Positions 33,905 through 46,363 of a stretch of 64,000 bases of DNA are shown piece by piece. Each line of letters starts with the position of its first letter. Positions within the stretch are counted from its first letter, which is position 1. Under the pieces are notes generated by a model. That model was not told the DNA's origin. It worked only from the letters and a program-made list of their open reading frames with translations, and did no database searches. Made by a program: the position numbers and the translations under genes. This DNA comes from Archivesica marissinica (taxonomy: Eukaryota > Mollusca > Bivalvia > Venerida > Vesicomyidae). The stretch covers positions 16,925,593 to 16,989,592 of the forward strand of contig CM026398.1 of NCBI GenBank assembly GCA_014843695.1, written 5' to 3'.

Positions 33905-34912
33905 GAGACAACACACTTCTCCCATATATACCATAACCTTCTCCCATATACACCGCAATCTTCTCCCATGTGTATAGCATACATGTAACCTTCTCCCATG
34001 TGGACCTTAATATTCTCCCATCTATGTATCATTGTATACACGTATATTGTACCGTAACCTTCTCCCTTGTATACAAATGTACATGTACCTTAATATTCTC
34101 CCATGTACATGTACACCATAATCTTCTTCCATGTATACCTTAATCTTCTCCCATGTATCATTGTATACATGTACATTGTACAATAACCTTCTCCCTTGTA
34201 CACAAATGTACATGTACCTTAATATTCTCCCATATAGATGTACACCGTAATCTTCTCCATGTATACCATAAGCTTCTCCCATGTATACCTTAAACTTCTC
34301 CCATGTATACTATAAACTTCTCCCATGCATACCATAGTCTTCTCCCATGCATACCATACACTTCTCCCATGTATACTGTAAGCTTCTCCCATGCATACCG
34401 TAAGCTTCTCCCATGTATACCATAAGCTTCTCCCATGTATACCATAAGCTTCCCCCATGTATACTGTAGTCTTCTCCCATGCATACCGTAAGCTTCTCCC
34501 ATGTATACCATAAGCTTCTCCCATGTATACCGTAAGCTTCTCCCATGCATACTGTAAGCTTCTCCCATGCATACCATAAGCTTCTCCCATGCATACCATA
34601 AGCTTCTCCCATGTATACCGTAAGCTTCTCCCATGCATACTGTAAGCTTCTCCCATGCATACCATAAGCTTCTCCCATGTATACCATAAGCTTCTCCCAT
34701 GCATACCGTAAGCTTCTCCCATGCATACTGTAAGCTTCTCCCATGCATACCATAAGCTTCTCCCATGCATATCGTAAGCTTCTCCCATGCATACCGTAAG
34801 CTTCTCCCATGTATACCATAAGCTTCTCCCATGCATACCGTAAGCTTCTCCCATGCATACCATAAGCTTCTCCCATGCATACCGTAAGCTTCTCCCATGC
34901 ATACCATACACT
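33905..34912. repeat. 22-bp minisatellite, copy B
   Basis: Same unit as 19925-20890, with a different order and number of unit variants (GTATACC/GCATACC, CCGTAAG/CCATAAG). Confidence 0.95.
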
Positions 34913-35034
34913 TCTCTAGTCTTACACGATGCTAATCAATGAATACGACCCAATGTTATAATTATTGCAAATTTGCAATACATTTTAATTCACTGATACA
35001 GTGTACCATACAATGTGAGCAATACAACAAAACA

Positions 35035-35347
35035 CAGGGATCATTCTAGAGGGCGATGTGGGCGAAATCGTCGCCCTAGGGACCCTGACTTTTGCCCTCT
35101 GGGGGGGCCCCACTTCTCCCTAAAAAAAGGTTTTTACGATTTTCAAACAAAATGTTGTCTAGTAAGATACACTGGCCTGGCCCATTATAAAGGACTCCTT
35201 CTATTCAAATGTTGTATTTAATGGTTGTACTGTGCATTTTAACCCTATTTTGCAGAAGTATATTAAATGGTGTTCTTTACACCATTTAAGGAAGCGATCA
35301 CGCGCTTTCTCACTTCTCCCAAAAATTCTGACCTAGAATGAACCCTG
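35035..35347. mobile_element. hAT-like MITE, copy B
   Basis: Equivalent to 21015-21327, with the same flanking AAAACAC. Confidence 0.7.
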
Positions 35348-35482
35348 AAAACACGGACAATAGATTAAAACAACTACAATTCCCATCTAGTTATTGCAAT
35401 TGATTTCTGCGTTCAGTTAAATCCACTATTCCCAGTAATGATTTGTTGTGTCTGAGGTAGCATACGGTGGTGATACAATGTT

Positions 35483-36390
35483 ATGTTATATTTCGGGTTT
35501 TACGCCTGCATCATGATCAGCACCATTTTGGGCTATATCGTCGGTGGGCAGTTTACCTAACAACACCTTTCCTGGGCACTAACATGAAGTGTTCTTTGTA
35601 ATTCACTAACATGACGTGTCCTTTGTAATGCAGTAACATGAAGTGTCCTTTGTAATTCACTAACATGAAGTGTCCTTTGTAATGCACTAACATGACGTGT
35701 CCTTTGTAATGCACTAACATGAAGTGTCCTTTGTAATGCACTAACATGAAGTGTCCTTTGTAATGCACTAACATGAAGTGTCCTTTGTAATGCAGTAACA
35801 TGAAGTGTCCTTTGTAATGCAGTAACATGAAGTGTCCTTTGTAATGCACTAACATGAAGTGTCCTTTGTAATGCACTAACATGAAGTGTCCTTTGTAATG
35901 CAGTAACATGAAGTGTCCTTTGTAATGCACTAACATGAAGTGTCCTTTGTAATGCAGTAACATGAAGTGTCCTTTGTAATGCACTAACATGAAGTGTCCT
36001 TTGTAATGCACTAACATGAAGTGTCCTTTGTAATGCACTAACATGAAGTGTTCTTTGTAATGCACTAACATGAAGTGTCCTTTGTAATGCAGTAACATGA
36101 CGTGTCCTTTGTAATGCACTAACATGAAGTGTCCTTTGTAATGCAGTAACATGACGTGTCCTTTGTAATGCAGTAACATGATGTGTTCTTTGTAATGCAC
36201 TAACATGAAGTGTCCTTTGTAATGCAGTAACATGACGTGTCCTTTGTAATGCACTAACATGAAGTGTTCTTTGTAATGCAGTAACATGACGTGTCCTTTG
36301 TAATGCACTAACATGAAGTGTTCTTTGTAATGCAGTAACATGAAGTGTCCTTTGTAATTCACTAACATGAAGTGTTCTTTGTAATGCACT
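35483..36390. repeat. S1 SINE end plus 27-bp array, copy B
   Basis: One SINE end (35483-35578) followed by about 30 units of the 27-bp repeat, with many CAGTAACATGACGTGT variants. Only one SINE-plus-array block is present here, against three in copy A. Confidence 0.9.
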
Positions 36391-36394
36391 ATTG

Positions 36395-36576
36395 CTATGT
36401 TATATTTCGGGTTTTACACTTGCATCAGCACCATTTTGGGCTATATCGCCGACGGGCAGTTTACCCAGCAACACCTTTCCTGGGCAGGCTCCAGCGGTTA
36501 ACCAGTACTTGGGTGCACCAACCTCCGTAAGAAACTGCCAAATTTTTCATATAAATGAGACACGGTCTGAGCCTGA
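36395..36576 (-). mobile_element. S1 SINE, head missing
   Basis: The 3' end and body match the S1 family up to GACACGGTCTGAGCC; the tRNA-like head is replaced by unrelated sequence. It directly follows the 27-bp array, as the S1 ends inside copy A do, so it marks the right edge of the arrayed region. Confidence 0.8.
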
Positions 36577-36761
36577 AAGAAATGGTTGTATTATTATTTC
36601 ATATTTTATTTTGCTGGTAAATCTACTGGATTGTGTGATCATAGAACTGTGAATAGGACTGTCTTGATATACCAGTATACAACCCACCGGTGTTAGCAAT
36701 CATGTTTCTCTCTTTTAAAAAAAATTATTTAAGTTTATTCAATGTCACTACTTGAGCAATG

Positions 36762-36963
36762 GGCAGTTTACCTAACAACACCTTTCCTGGGCAGGCTCCA
36801 GCGTTTAACCAGTACTTGGGCGCACCAACATCCGTAAGAAACTGCCAACTTTTTCATATAAATGAGACACGACCTGAGCGGGCTCGAACCCGTGACCATC
36901 AGTGATGATAGGTTACAGTGGTATACAAGTCAGCAACCTTAACCACTCGACCACGGAGGCGGA
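36762..36963 (-). mobile_element. S1 SINE, 3' end truncated
   Basis: It has an intact head (GGGCTCGAACCCGTGACCAT, GACCACGGAGGCGGA) but starts at GGGCAGTTTACC and lacks the terminal CGTAAAACCCG part. Confidence 0.8.
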
Positions 36964-37428
36964 CTGGTGATACAATGTGCAATATATATATATACAAGTT
37001 ATTATATATATATACATGTATTCAGGGCGTTCATTTGACCCGAGCTCCCGGGTTTTGACGCATGCAAATCGATAAAGACACTTGTTTTCAGACTCTTGGT
37101 GAAAATGCGTAGTGGGTCAACTTTGACCCGGGACGATGAGTGGTCAAGCGTCATCGAACATATTCTCAACAGTGTAATTATCCTAATCTGCCTGTTAAAT
37201 GCAATCGGAGAGGGTAGAGTCTGTCTAAAAATAAACGCTGTATCTCCGACTTCGGCCAATGAATGAAGTTGTCTGTAAAATTTGCCAACAAACTTAAGCC
37301 TAGATATATTCCCGTAAAGTTGGAGCCAAATTTACATGAAAATACGACTTTTCTGCTGATTTAATGAATATTTATTAAAAGGTCATGCTTTTATCTTAAG
37401 TATTGTTAATACCAAAATCATTTTCCAA

Positions 37429-37558
37429 TAGATTAAAACAACAGCAATTCACATCTAGTTATTGCAATTGATGTCTGCGTTCAGTTAAATCCACTATTCC
37501 CAGTAACGATTTGTTGTGTTTGATGTACATGTAGCATATGGTGGTGATACAATGTACA
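37429..37558. repeat. Third, older partial copy of the duplicated segment
   Basis: About 130 bp match 21331-21460 and 35351-35480 with clear divergence (ACAGCAATTCACATC for ACTACAATTCCCATC, GATGTCTGC for GATTTCTGC, an extra ATGTACATGT). It lies about 1 kb beyond copy B. Confidence 0.75.
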
Positions 37559-38544
37559 ATACTAGTATATATATATACACATGTATTTATGAAATTTTAT
37601 GTCTTATCATCAACACCATTTCCAATGCAATAAAATTATGAAACAAGCATATTTCATTGAACAATTACAAATTTACAATCCATATTTATTTAGACTATAC
37701 CTGATTCTAAAATCATTCCTTTTCCAATTTATTTGAACATCTGCAAATAAAGGTCCACACATGCAAAGCAAATGAGATGAAAAATGAAGTCACATAGAGA
37801 CTGCATCAATCATAAACGTAGATGTACACAAAGAAACTGCATTTCTCATGTGACCATTTCAGTTTGACAGGACAGTTCACTGACTGACTATGTACATGTA
37901 CACAAATGATTGACAGCTACCTCTTTAATTGATCATTGGACATATCGTACTATTTCACATCAGTTAGACAAGTATTGAGACACAACACTGATACATGTAC
38001 GTTTGGCTTTAGCTAAATCTTCAAACTAGTGAGAAGCTAACGGTGTATCTAGGGATAAGTTTGTTGCCACGTTTCTAAACTTTCCTCTATATAATACACT
38101 GTACATGTATGAAGATTTCTCTCCGAGCACAAAGTAGGGTATCTCAGGGGGACTATTTCTCCTACATGTAAATCGCCCTCCAGCTCAAATGCTGATACAC
38201 ACTGTGCATAGCCAACATACATATATAGGTATATAAACGTAAATGTATCTTGTCTGATAGATGACAAAATCTCAAATCTGTGCAACCTAAAATTGTTTTT
38301 CCATACACAGGCCTAGGATAGCCAAATTTCCAAATTGTTGGTTGGCCCATTGGGCAAGCACATCAACTTGCCCAGTAAAATCACAGAGCTCTACATGTAG
38401 TCATGAACTTATGCAAAGTATCTGTATGTACATGTACACATTTCGAATAAATTTGCAACATGAAGTTGGTACAATGTATGTACATGTCAAGAATTTGTTT
38501 ACGACAAAATCGAAAGTAGCACATCACAATTGTTATCCGATAGC
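37559..38544. other. No recognisable feature
   Basis: Intron sequence with many CATGTACATGTA words and simple AT repeats; short ORFs only. Confidence 0.4.
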
Positions 38545-38793
38545 TGTACGATTAGTACAGTGGTTAATGCGCTCGCTTCTCACCAATGCAACCCAGGTTC
38601 GATCCTCGGACCGGGAAGTATGTGAGATGGTATGATGGTCGCCAGATCGGACAGGTGGGTTTTCTCTGGGTACTCCGGTTTCCTCCCACATGAATGGCCA
38701 CATTTACAACTTACATCCGCACCAACGAGAATGATTAATATAAGTTGTTAGAACCTGCTTCGGAATCGTTGTAAAATAAATAAAGTTTAAACT
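38545..38793 (+). mobile_element. tRNA-derived SINE, family S4
   Basis: The head has GATTAGTACAGTGGTTAATG, box B-like GGTTCGATCCTCGG and GACCGGGAAGTATGTGAGA. The body contains GGTGGGTTTTCTC and TCCGGTTTCCTCCCACA, and the end is AATAAATAAAGTTTAAAC. Related copies: 45711-45938 (minus) and 61024-61258 (plus). Confidence 0.8.
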
Positions 38794-39627
38794 TTAATTG
38801 TTATCATTGTATTTTGTTAAATGTTGAATAAAAATGAATGTTGAATACCACCTGTTTTTCAAAATACACACATGTACAAGTTTGAGAACAATGTACATGT
38901 ATCGAGTCCGATAATACGAGCAACCAGGCACAAAAATGTCACAGGAATTAAGAAAATACTAAATATGTAGAGATGATATAGGGTGAATAATACAAGTGGG
39001 ACGATATTAAAATTTATGATAATACAGACATATCTACTAAGACAGTGCAACAATGCAAAGCTGAAACTTGAAATGTGTTCGGTGTAAACAGGTTTTCAAA
39101 TTTATGGTTGAAATGTCTGTCAGGGCTTTCACAAGGCCAAATAAGTCATCACACCGCGATCATGTACAGAACACGTTCGACAGATTAATGAAACCCCCAG
39201 CTTCTTCGTGAAGCAATATCAAAACTGAAGAGACATTTCGAGTGTCTCGTGACAAAAAATGTTGGCGGACAGAACTAACTACCGTAACTGTCTGTGATCT
39301 GGCCAAATCGACGCGGAATGTTACCTGCAGTGCACAATGCACTTGTCGGTAACAATATTTGTTTAAAATAGGGAGGGCAAAGTATCGTATTCGAATATAA
39401 AATTAGCAATTCCATTGTATTTTTTTCAAATAAAATGTTATGAAACTGTACATTTAGTTATCAATCAATTAATATTCAAACACAAAGGAATGGTCCTATA
39501 TGGGGAGGTACGAAAAGTCGTGATTTGTCTCTATTGAACAAAGGCTGGCGAGTGATAACATGACCGATTTTCTCATAATTGTAATTGCATGTGCTACAAT
39601 TTGAGTAGTGCAGTCAAACGGAGAATT
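38794..39627. other. No recognisable feature
   Basis: AT-rich intron sequence; no exon, array or TIR pair found. Confidence 0.4.
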
Positions 39628-39922
39628 GTGTGTTTTACGTTTATATATCACCACTACCAGTTGCCCATATGTGCGACGCCTCCTGAAGAGATTAGTAGTT
39701 TTAGATTTTTGGAGGATAGTGCAATGATACAGACAGAGACCCATTCCAGAGTCTCCTCTGGTTCTTTTACGTGCACGGTGTACATACAGCACCGACACGA
39801 GACCTTGGTTTAACGTCCCATCTGAAAGACTATTAATTTTATTAGGGTCAGACGGAGGATCGAGCCTGCGATCCCTGGATTACCAGTCCAACCTGTTACC
39901 ACTGGACTACAGATCCGTCTGT
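39628..39922 (-). mobile_element. tRNA-derived SINE, family S2
   Basis: Full-length S2 in minus orientation with a small insertion (GTACATACAGCACCGACACG for GTCAAGCACCGACAC). It lies about 330 bp from MAGI exon 1, within intron 1. Confidence 0.85.
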
Positions 39923-40028
39923 CAAATAATAATTGTAGCTCTTTATATAATTGTAGACAAAACTTCAAATAATTTTGCCCGACATGTTCCACATGAAGGT
40001 TCTTGAAATGTTTATATATAGTTGATAA

Positions 40029-40066
40029 GGTTCCCTCTGTCTGAATTTTTGTCTGCGTCGCTTCTG
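40029..40066. mobile_element. Solo end of the CAGGG-TIR element
   Basis: GGTTCCCTCTGTCTGAATTT then TTGTCTGCG matches the right end of 4161-4407 in inverted orientation. The rest of the element is absent. Confidence 0.5.
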
Positions 40067-40253
40067 ACATATAAAATGGACACGAGTATAAATTACATGT
40101 TTGGCCAGTACAAAAAACGTTCAATGTCAATGCTTTCTTAAATAATGCAAATGGGGGGTTGATGCCAAAGTGATGGGTTCCTATTACGTCATATCTACAT
40201 ACATCAACATAGTTGTAAATCATAGTAAATGTGATTCCATTTTAGTTATATAC

Positions 40254-40635
40254 CTGGTCTGACAGCCTTGATCATAACTGGAGCCCCATTCTGGCTGACT
40301 TGCTTAAGCCATATAAGCGCATCCCTAAGTGTATACCCGGCAATTCGCTGGCCTTGAACTTCGAGAACAATATTTCCTGTTTCTAACCGTCCGCTGTGGT
40401 ACGTTATTTTGTCATGTTCAATGTCATCCAGATATAGAAAATATCCATTATCTGCACCGCCAAGCAATGTTACATGTAAGCTTTCATCTGGAAGTGCCGC
40501 TACAAGCGTTTCCTGAACGCGCAAACTCCAGTGATTCGGATCGATTATGGGTTCTCGTTCTTTTTCACGTCCCACACTTCGATCACGTACAGGTTTGGCT
40601 GCCGGGATAGGCGGGGGCTGTTTATTTTTAAGCAT
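40254..40635 (-). CDS. MAGI: MAGI exon 1: start codon and PDZ0 domain
   Basis: First coding exon, 382 bp (127 codons plus one base), ending CAG before GTATAT, phase 1. The start is the first ATG after an in-frame TGA 12 bases upstream, with A at -3. Residues 1-34 are a Pro- and charge-rich leader (MLKNKQPPPIPAAKP). Residues about 37-126 form the N-terminal PDZ0: HWSLRVQETL, LHVTLLGGADNGYF (binding loop), ETGNIVLEVQGQRIAGYTL and APVMIKAVRPG. MAGI proteins start with this PDZ, then GuK-like, WW and further PDZ domains, and organise cell junctions and signalling complexes under the membrane. The leader is longer than that of vertebrate MAGI as I recall it. Exon 2 continues the frame with QLPKDLR. 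Confidence 0.94.
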
Positions 40636-40665
40636 ATTTAATTCTCATCATTATGACATATATTC
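40636..40665 (-). promoter_or_regulatory. MAGI 5' leader with short upstream ORFs
   Basis: Directly upstream of the MAGI ATG the minus strand holds ATGTCATAA (a two-codon uORF) and ATGATGAGAATTAAATATGC, whose frame overlaps the MAGI start and stops 2 codons later. If this stretch is transcribed and unspliced, these could reduce translation. The transcription start is not known, so this is inference. Confidence 0.35.
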
Positions 40666-42539
40666 CAACACGGCAGCTATCTGGATATCGTTATCTATGA
40701 CATAATTATATGATCCTTCACATTTTACGATTGGGACGAAAAACTTGTCAAAACTTTCATGTCACAAACACTGTGTACTTTTTCACACATTGCATTAGCT
40801 ACCATGCATATGTCACTATATCGTCACAGACGACATAGAGTTTATGAAATGGGCTACCATCTGCAAATTAAAATTCGGACGGACTTTGGGCGTATTTTCC
40901 ATAAACTTTACAAACTCTTCCGCCCTGTTTCAAAAATTGTAGCAATAAACTCCATTTTTACACATGCGCATAACGAATCGGATGTACCATATCACGGCGT
41001 AGATGTATTGCGGTCCTTTATATTGTCCCGCCAACAGTTAGGACTACTCAGTAAATCAACTTTTAACTGTTTAACTGTCTACAAGTACTAGTACTTGGTG
41101 TTCCCATAAGGGGAAAGAAAATACGGAAAAGAAGAAGGTAGTTCATGTCCCCAACACGAGATCATCGAATAGCGTCTTATTTATTGTCGGTTTAGTATAT
41201 ACAGTCAACATATGGTCACAGTAGGCTCAGTATTGAGCGTTGGGAGTATGATTTAGATGAGATGAGAAGAGCTGATGATAATATATGGGATGCATAGCTT
41301 TTGACGAACGTATGATAAACATACCCCACATATAATACTCATATGTGGACAGTGAGGTATTCGCTAAGGTACCCCATCAACGTCTATGTACACTACTATC
41401 CTCATCACCATCGTCATCTTCTTCGGTGATTGCGGCACTCTGCAATTAACAAATACTATGCATGGCAGCAGGCAGGGGAACAAAGTAATATAATCTCAGC
41501 GTACATATGAACGTGTCTTTTTGTACAAAAACTAAGAACGATAAAAACGGCTGGCGATCTATGGGTTGTTGATGACCAGAAACGACCGGAAGGCTGTCAG
41601 CTGTGGTTTGGGCGACGGTTGTTCAACAATATGATGGGGTATGGAATGAACCTTGTTGGTAGACATCCGTGTTTGTCCGTATTTGTCTATATCTTTTGCT
41701 ATGACCTTTTGTACTTGTGCTAGTTGGTGTTAGCAGGTGTTATGGGTCTATGTCGTTAAGTTGATAGTGAATCATGTACATCACAATGGCTTTGTTGCGT
41801 CGGTCAGCATATGTGTTTTTTAAAATCATATTTTATTGCAAATCAATAGTACATAAAAATGTTTGTTTATTAATTATTCCACAATGTATATCTGGTCTTC
41901 CTGTATATCCTGCAATTAGTGATAAACCGATTATCCCCAAGTCGCGACAATCGTTCGCTGACAATCGTTTCGCCGACAATCGTTTCGCCGACAATCGGTC
42001 GGCGATAATCGATTGTGAAATCGATTATAATCAACGCTTCTTTTTTTTCTTCTTTTTTTTTGTCTCTTACTATAGTTAAAATACATAAACACACAATTTA
42101 TCATTGGCTACATTTTATTAGCATTGAACGTGCAATAAAAATCCTAACTAACATCTAGTACAAGACTTCACTAGTAAAAGTAAAGTGTATGTTTATTATA
42201 GTGTCACCCCTATTTAAAGGGCAAGCCATTTCTGACTTCTGAGACACCTCTTTTTGTGAACATCAGTACGTTCCGAATATGTCATACACATAAAGATACA
42301 ATACATAGCATGAAAGTACAAATGGTTTGGGCCACAAGTTTTAACAACATTAGACAACGGCCCGCACCAGAAAGTCAAGCTAACGTTTGATTAAATTAAA
42401 TGACTGAGTTTCTTTCTTGAAAAGAGTACGCAAAATAGAATGTAAATAAAAATCACTTAACGGATCAGAAAAAAGACAAACTTGTGTGTTCCAGCCAACG
42501 TCGTGAAGTATTGTTGAGACGCTGCTTGTCCTGCTGTAG
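40666..42539. other. Upstream region of MAGI, no gene seen
   Basis: The probable promoter lies here, but no core element can be fixed. At 41949-42005 the word GACAATCGTTTCGCC occurs in short tandem, followed by the palindromes GATAATCGATT and AATCGATTATAATC and a T tract. At 42331-42355 TGGGCCACAAGTTTTAACAA, a dispersed repeat word, is shared with 51700-51725 and 58495-58520. Confidence 0.4.
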
Positions 42540-44710
42540 TCATTCTTTACTAACCTAGCTGATCAAAGTGTTTCATGCTGCTGCTGTGACTGATGTGTTC
42601 TAATAGTTTACTTGCTACAGATGCCAGGGAGATTGGTCTGTAATTTACAGATATGGATTGATTCTCTTTCCTGAAAACTTGTGAAACCAGTGCTGGTTTC
42701 CAACCATTTGAGATATTTCCTTCATTGGTGAATAGTTGGAAGAACGTGGACAATCCTGGAACTAATTCGACCGAGGCAAGTTTCAACACTCGTGTTAGTA
42801 ATGTATCTGAACCAGCTGCATTGTGTCGCTTACGGTTCAGGAGGAACTTCTCGGCGCCATTGTTGTGACGTGGGTGGAATTCATACGTGGTGTCTTACTT
42901 GGTTGCAGTGTCGGTCTACTTGTATCATCTTTGGTAAATACTGACGAAAACTGATCATTAAGGATGTTTGCCTTTTGCTCGCATTCGCAGTATGTGAGGC
43001 CGCCCTTCTTCAGGGGGTATATACCAACGATTTCTTTCCTCTTGGGCGTTATGTTTCACCACAACCTTTGGGTGTTCGTGGTCTTCGTGTAGCATGTCCG
43101 AGTAGTGGCTGCTGTGTGTGCTCTTGCAGGCCCACTGAGCCTTTCGTGCGATAGCTTTGTACTTGGTCCAGTCACTTGGCGTCTTGACTTTTTAGTTAGT
43201 TTAAACAATATTAAAATTGTATTTCTTTGAATATACATAGTCTAGTATACATAATATGTACATATATGTAGGATTGAGGAGAAAGCATTAAGAACTTTTT
43301 AGTTCACTAGAAACACCTTTTCTTCAGTCGTGTCATTCTGCGGATATCTCTGTTGATCCACGGTTGATTGAATATCTGCAGGACTTGTCGGGATGGGACG
43401 TTGTCTTCAATGATGCCCAAACAGCCGTCATTGAACAATTCCCCCAGTCGGCATTGATATTATTGTTTGTCTGAAAATATTCTATGATGGAGTTGAAAAT
43501 GACTGTAGTTTTAGTCTTTATATTTTCGTGGTTTTATTCTTTATATTTTCAATGTTGGCTTTACTCTACATGCATAGTGTTCTCTTTGCTGATTTACGGC
43601 GGGGGGGGGGGCATACATTAGTGTCTATGAATATTGCGCACGGTCGCTTATACCAGGAATGTGTGTACATCTATTGACTAGTGATGGGTGTTTGTGAAGA
43701 AACGATCTAAACTGTTGTCCCCTCTGGTTAGGAAGTTGACTACTTGTGTGAATGCTAGGCTAGGGTCGAGTCAAAAGTATTTTGATTAACTTGAAATGCT
43801 GGATAAATTGGAAATGTAACAGTTAGATATGATCTCTGTGTCGGTGATGTCGCTGGATACAACATAATATAAGCTAGCAGCAGCATGTGATGGGGAATCC
43901 TCGGGTGAAGTATACACTGATTCAAAAGGCTAGTGGAGAAATTTGGAACACCGCATGTAGAACAATTGAATGTCATATCATTGTCTTTTCTGTGAGGTAA
44001 GAACACAGCATCGTTCATATGCATGCAGTTGGTGTGATACCAAGCTTCACACTCGTCGCAGCAAGTAATTATACTTCTGATTTTTGTAGCATCCTATTTG
44101 GCACTCACCACAAGAGAATCTGACGGTGCACTTTGTAGGACATGGTTTTAGTTCGGTGTCAGAAGAATGAAAGATGAGCATGTAGCTAAGATACATTAGC
44201 TGCAGTTGACGTTTTGTAAACTATTTCACATGGTTGGCATAGGCGGGTTAGGGTATAATGAGTGATGGAATGGACAAAGAGGTATTGGTATCGTCGATGA
44301 AAGGTATTTCCAGTACTAGTGTACCCTTGTCTGCGAGGTGGAAGCAAATCTCGTGGCTTAAATGGAGTCTGCCGATCGTGTTCTATAGACGAACAAGCAG
44401 TGTAACAACCAAGCATGACAACCTATCCTGGGAAAGTTTACAATAACGCTGCAACAACGATAAAGTCACCATGCTGTAGCGGATAGTTTATAACCCGATA
44501 GCCATTCCAACCGAGCCATACTTGATCAGAACCAACATGACATGAGCTACCTCTTCCCGCACTCTCCACGATGTCTACACCATGGTTCATACGACTATGC
44601 AACATTCCTCCATCTTTAGTTGCAGCAGCCAGTTTCATCGAGGGCTTCAAGACCGGGCTGCTGAGACACACATGGTGTTTACGTTTATTGTCTCGAAAAA
44701 TGTAAGCGTC
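42540..44710 (-). pseudogene. Decayed jockey/CR1-like LINE
   Basis: Minus-strand pieces appear in the order of a non-LTR retrotransposon, broken by stops and frameshifts. Near 44130-43920 a PHD-like Cys finger (CSTCGVPNFSTSLLNQ preceded by CxxC-type residues). Near 43740-43620 an endonuclease C-terminus (VVNFLTRGDNSLDRFFTNTH). Near 43440-43310 the EN-RT linker (QIFNQPWINRDIRRMTRLKK). Near 43060-42900 KANILNDQFSSVFTKDDTSR. At 42789-42550 the start of reverse transcriptase (NGWKPALVSQVFRKENQSIS, then VNYRPISLASVASKLLEHI). Most of the endonuclease and the RT catalytic motif are missing. In this family such proteins copy the element RNA at the target site; this copy cannot. Confidence 0.75.
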
Positions 44711-45710
44711 CATCTTCCCACACGTTTGGTCAAAATAACTTTTTTGAAGAAATAATCTCTGACTTAATTATACGTGTATATAGGCAGCTTGAATGTATTA
44801 TATTACAATATGTATGTGAATTTGCTGCAATTAAGAAAAACTATGTTTTTATTCATGGCAAATGATAATAATAATTGTGGCGGTCTGGGGCATGATAAAG
44901 GCAATGTCGAGCTCAAGCTAGGTTAACAAGACACCACTTACATTATTACGCTATACTCAATACATACAATATATATGATCACTTTGAATAGATGATACTG
45001 TATAGATATATTGTCAATTATGATAATGGGTTTTTTTTTATTTCGTGAACATTTGACAATATTGTGGACCCGAAACTTGTGCAGAAACTAGGTCGGCACC
45101 CTCATTTCTGTTATCTTCCTATAATGTTTATCACACTCTAAACCGGGTTATATAGAAAGCTTAACAAATTTCTCTGTTTTAAAAGTGAAGCAATTAAAAA
45201 AATGATATTGTTTCATAAAAATGTGTAAATCTAGTGTTTCCGAGCTGTACTAAAATCAGTTTATTTCACAAATTTACTGAACAATTGCAAATTAATTATT
45301 TTTTAATTTGATTAAGTTTCAAGTTTCAAATTATTGGCATAATCAGCAACTATATTGCCTTTGGCCATTTACAATGATAGAAATATGGCAAAGACATCAC
45401 AAAACATGTTACATATATACATATATAAACAAAGAATATTATAAGAATATATAAAGCTCTGCCATAAACTAATTCAAGCAGCATATATATGTTCATCAAT
45501 ATGTGATTTATTTGATAGTTTGACATGTGTACACCTTATTTATTATCGTCATAATGTGCACGAAACCACCATGATTGTGTATGTGTCAATGTGTTGCAAA
45601 AACGAAGTAGGTGCCATGTCATTTTTATGTTTTTATTTTCATCCAAATAGTTCAAACTAACAATGTACAACGTTTGAAGACATTCTGAGTTTGCATATCC
45701 ATTTAACTGT
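44711..45710. other. No recognisable feature
   Basis: AT-rich intergenic sequence; no array or coding signal found. Confidence 0.4.
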
Positions 45711-45938
45711 TATTTATTTTACAACGATTGCGAAGCAAGTTTTATCAACTTATATTAATCACTATCGTTTGCGAGGATGAACGTGTAAATGTGGTAATTC
45801 GTGTGGGAGGAAACTGGAGTACCAGACCCACCCATCTGGCGACCACCGTACCATTTCACATACTTCCCGGTCCGAGGTTCGAACTCGGGTTGCATTGGTG
45901 AGACGCGAGCGTGCTAACCACTGCGCTGATCGGACAGC
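45711..45938 (-). mobile_element. tRNA-derived SINE, family S4
   Basis: Minus-strand copy of the S4 element: TATTTATTTTACAACGATTG at its 3' end, GGTTCGAACTCGGGTTGCAT in its head. Confidence 0.8.
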
Positions 45939-46363
45939 TAACAAAGAAACAGAGACAAAATATAACCTAATTGCCCATGGACATCGCTACACCACAAGAA
46001 GATTGAATCCAATCATAGGCAGGAACATGTCCAGTTTGTAAGTCTTTATTCGGCATAGAATACAAACGATGGAAAACAATCTGAAACACATAGAAATAAG
46101 TGCCATGCATAGAGTTATAATTATGTCATACTATACATGTATACATTAATATGTGTGCTCTATTATAAATCAATCTGTCATTGCTACATCTACAATATAG
46201 ACATATATAGACATACTTGGCGGAGATATAATAACGGTATATGTATGCATGCATGACACTTCTTTCTACGTATTTCAGATCATTTGAGTCCCATCATTTG
46301 TAATATCTTCTGAATAAAATCTTGCAAAATGGACGCGTTCCTATCTTGTGTCATTACCATCAT
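45939..46363. other. No recognisable feature
   Basis: Intergenic sequence with TATAGACATATATAGACATA short repeats near 46196-46216. Confidence 0.4.

Larger units (their letters stand above)
24879..36390. repeat. Segmental duplication, copy B
   Basis: It matches copy A (from 11163) unit by unit: hAT-like element, 120-bp and 80-bp arrays, palindromic element, S2, H, S3, BED fragment, 57-bp array with P MITE, 22-bp array, hAT-like MITE, S1 end and 27-bp array. Array lengths differ in nearly every case. Several single-base deletions cluster at 28008-28145. Confidence 0.95.

Noticed and set aside
37002..37259. 85-aa minus frame
   Set aside because: No recognisable domain; it overlaps AT repeats at one end and has no supporting start or splice context.
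40666..41100. Defined promoter for MAGI
   Set aside because: No core element stands out above background and the transcription start is unknown, so only the short upstream ORFs are annotated.
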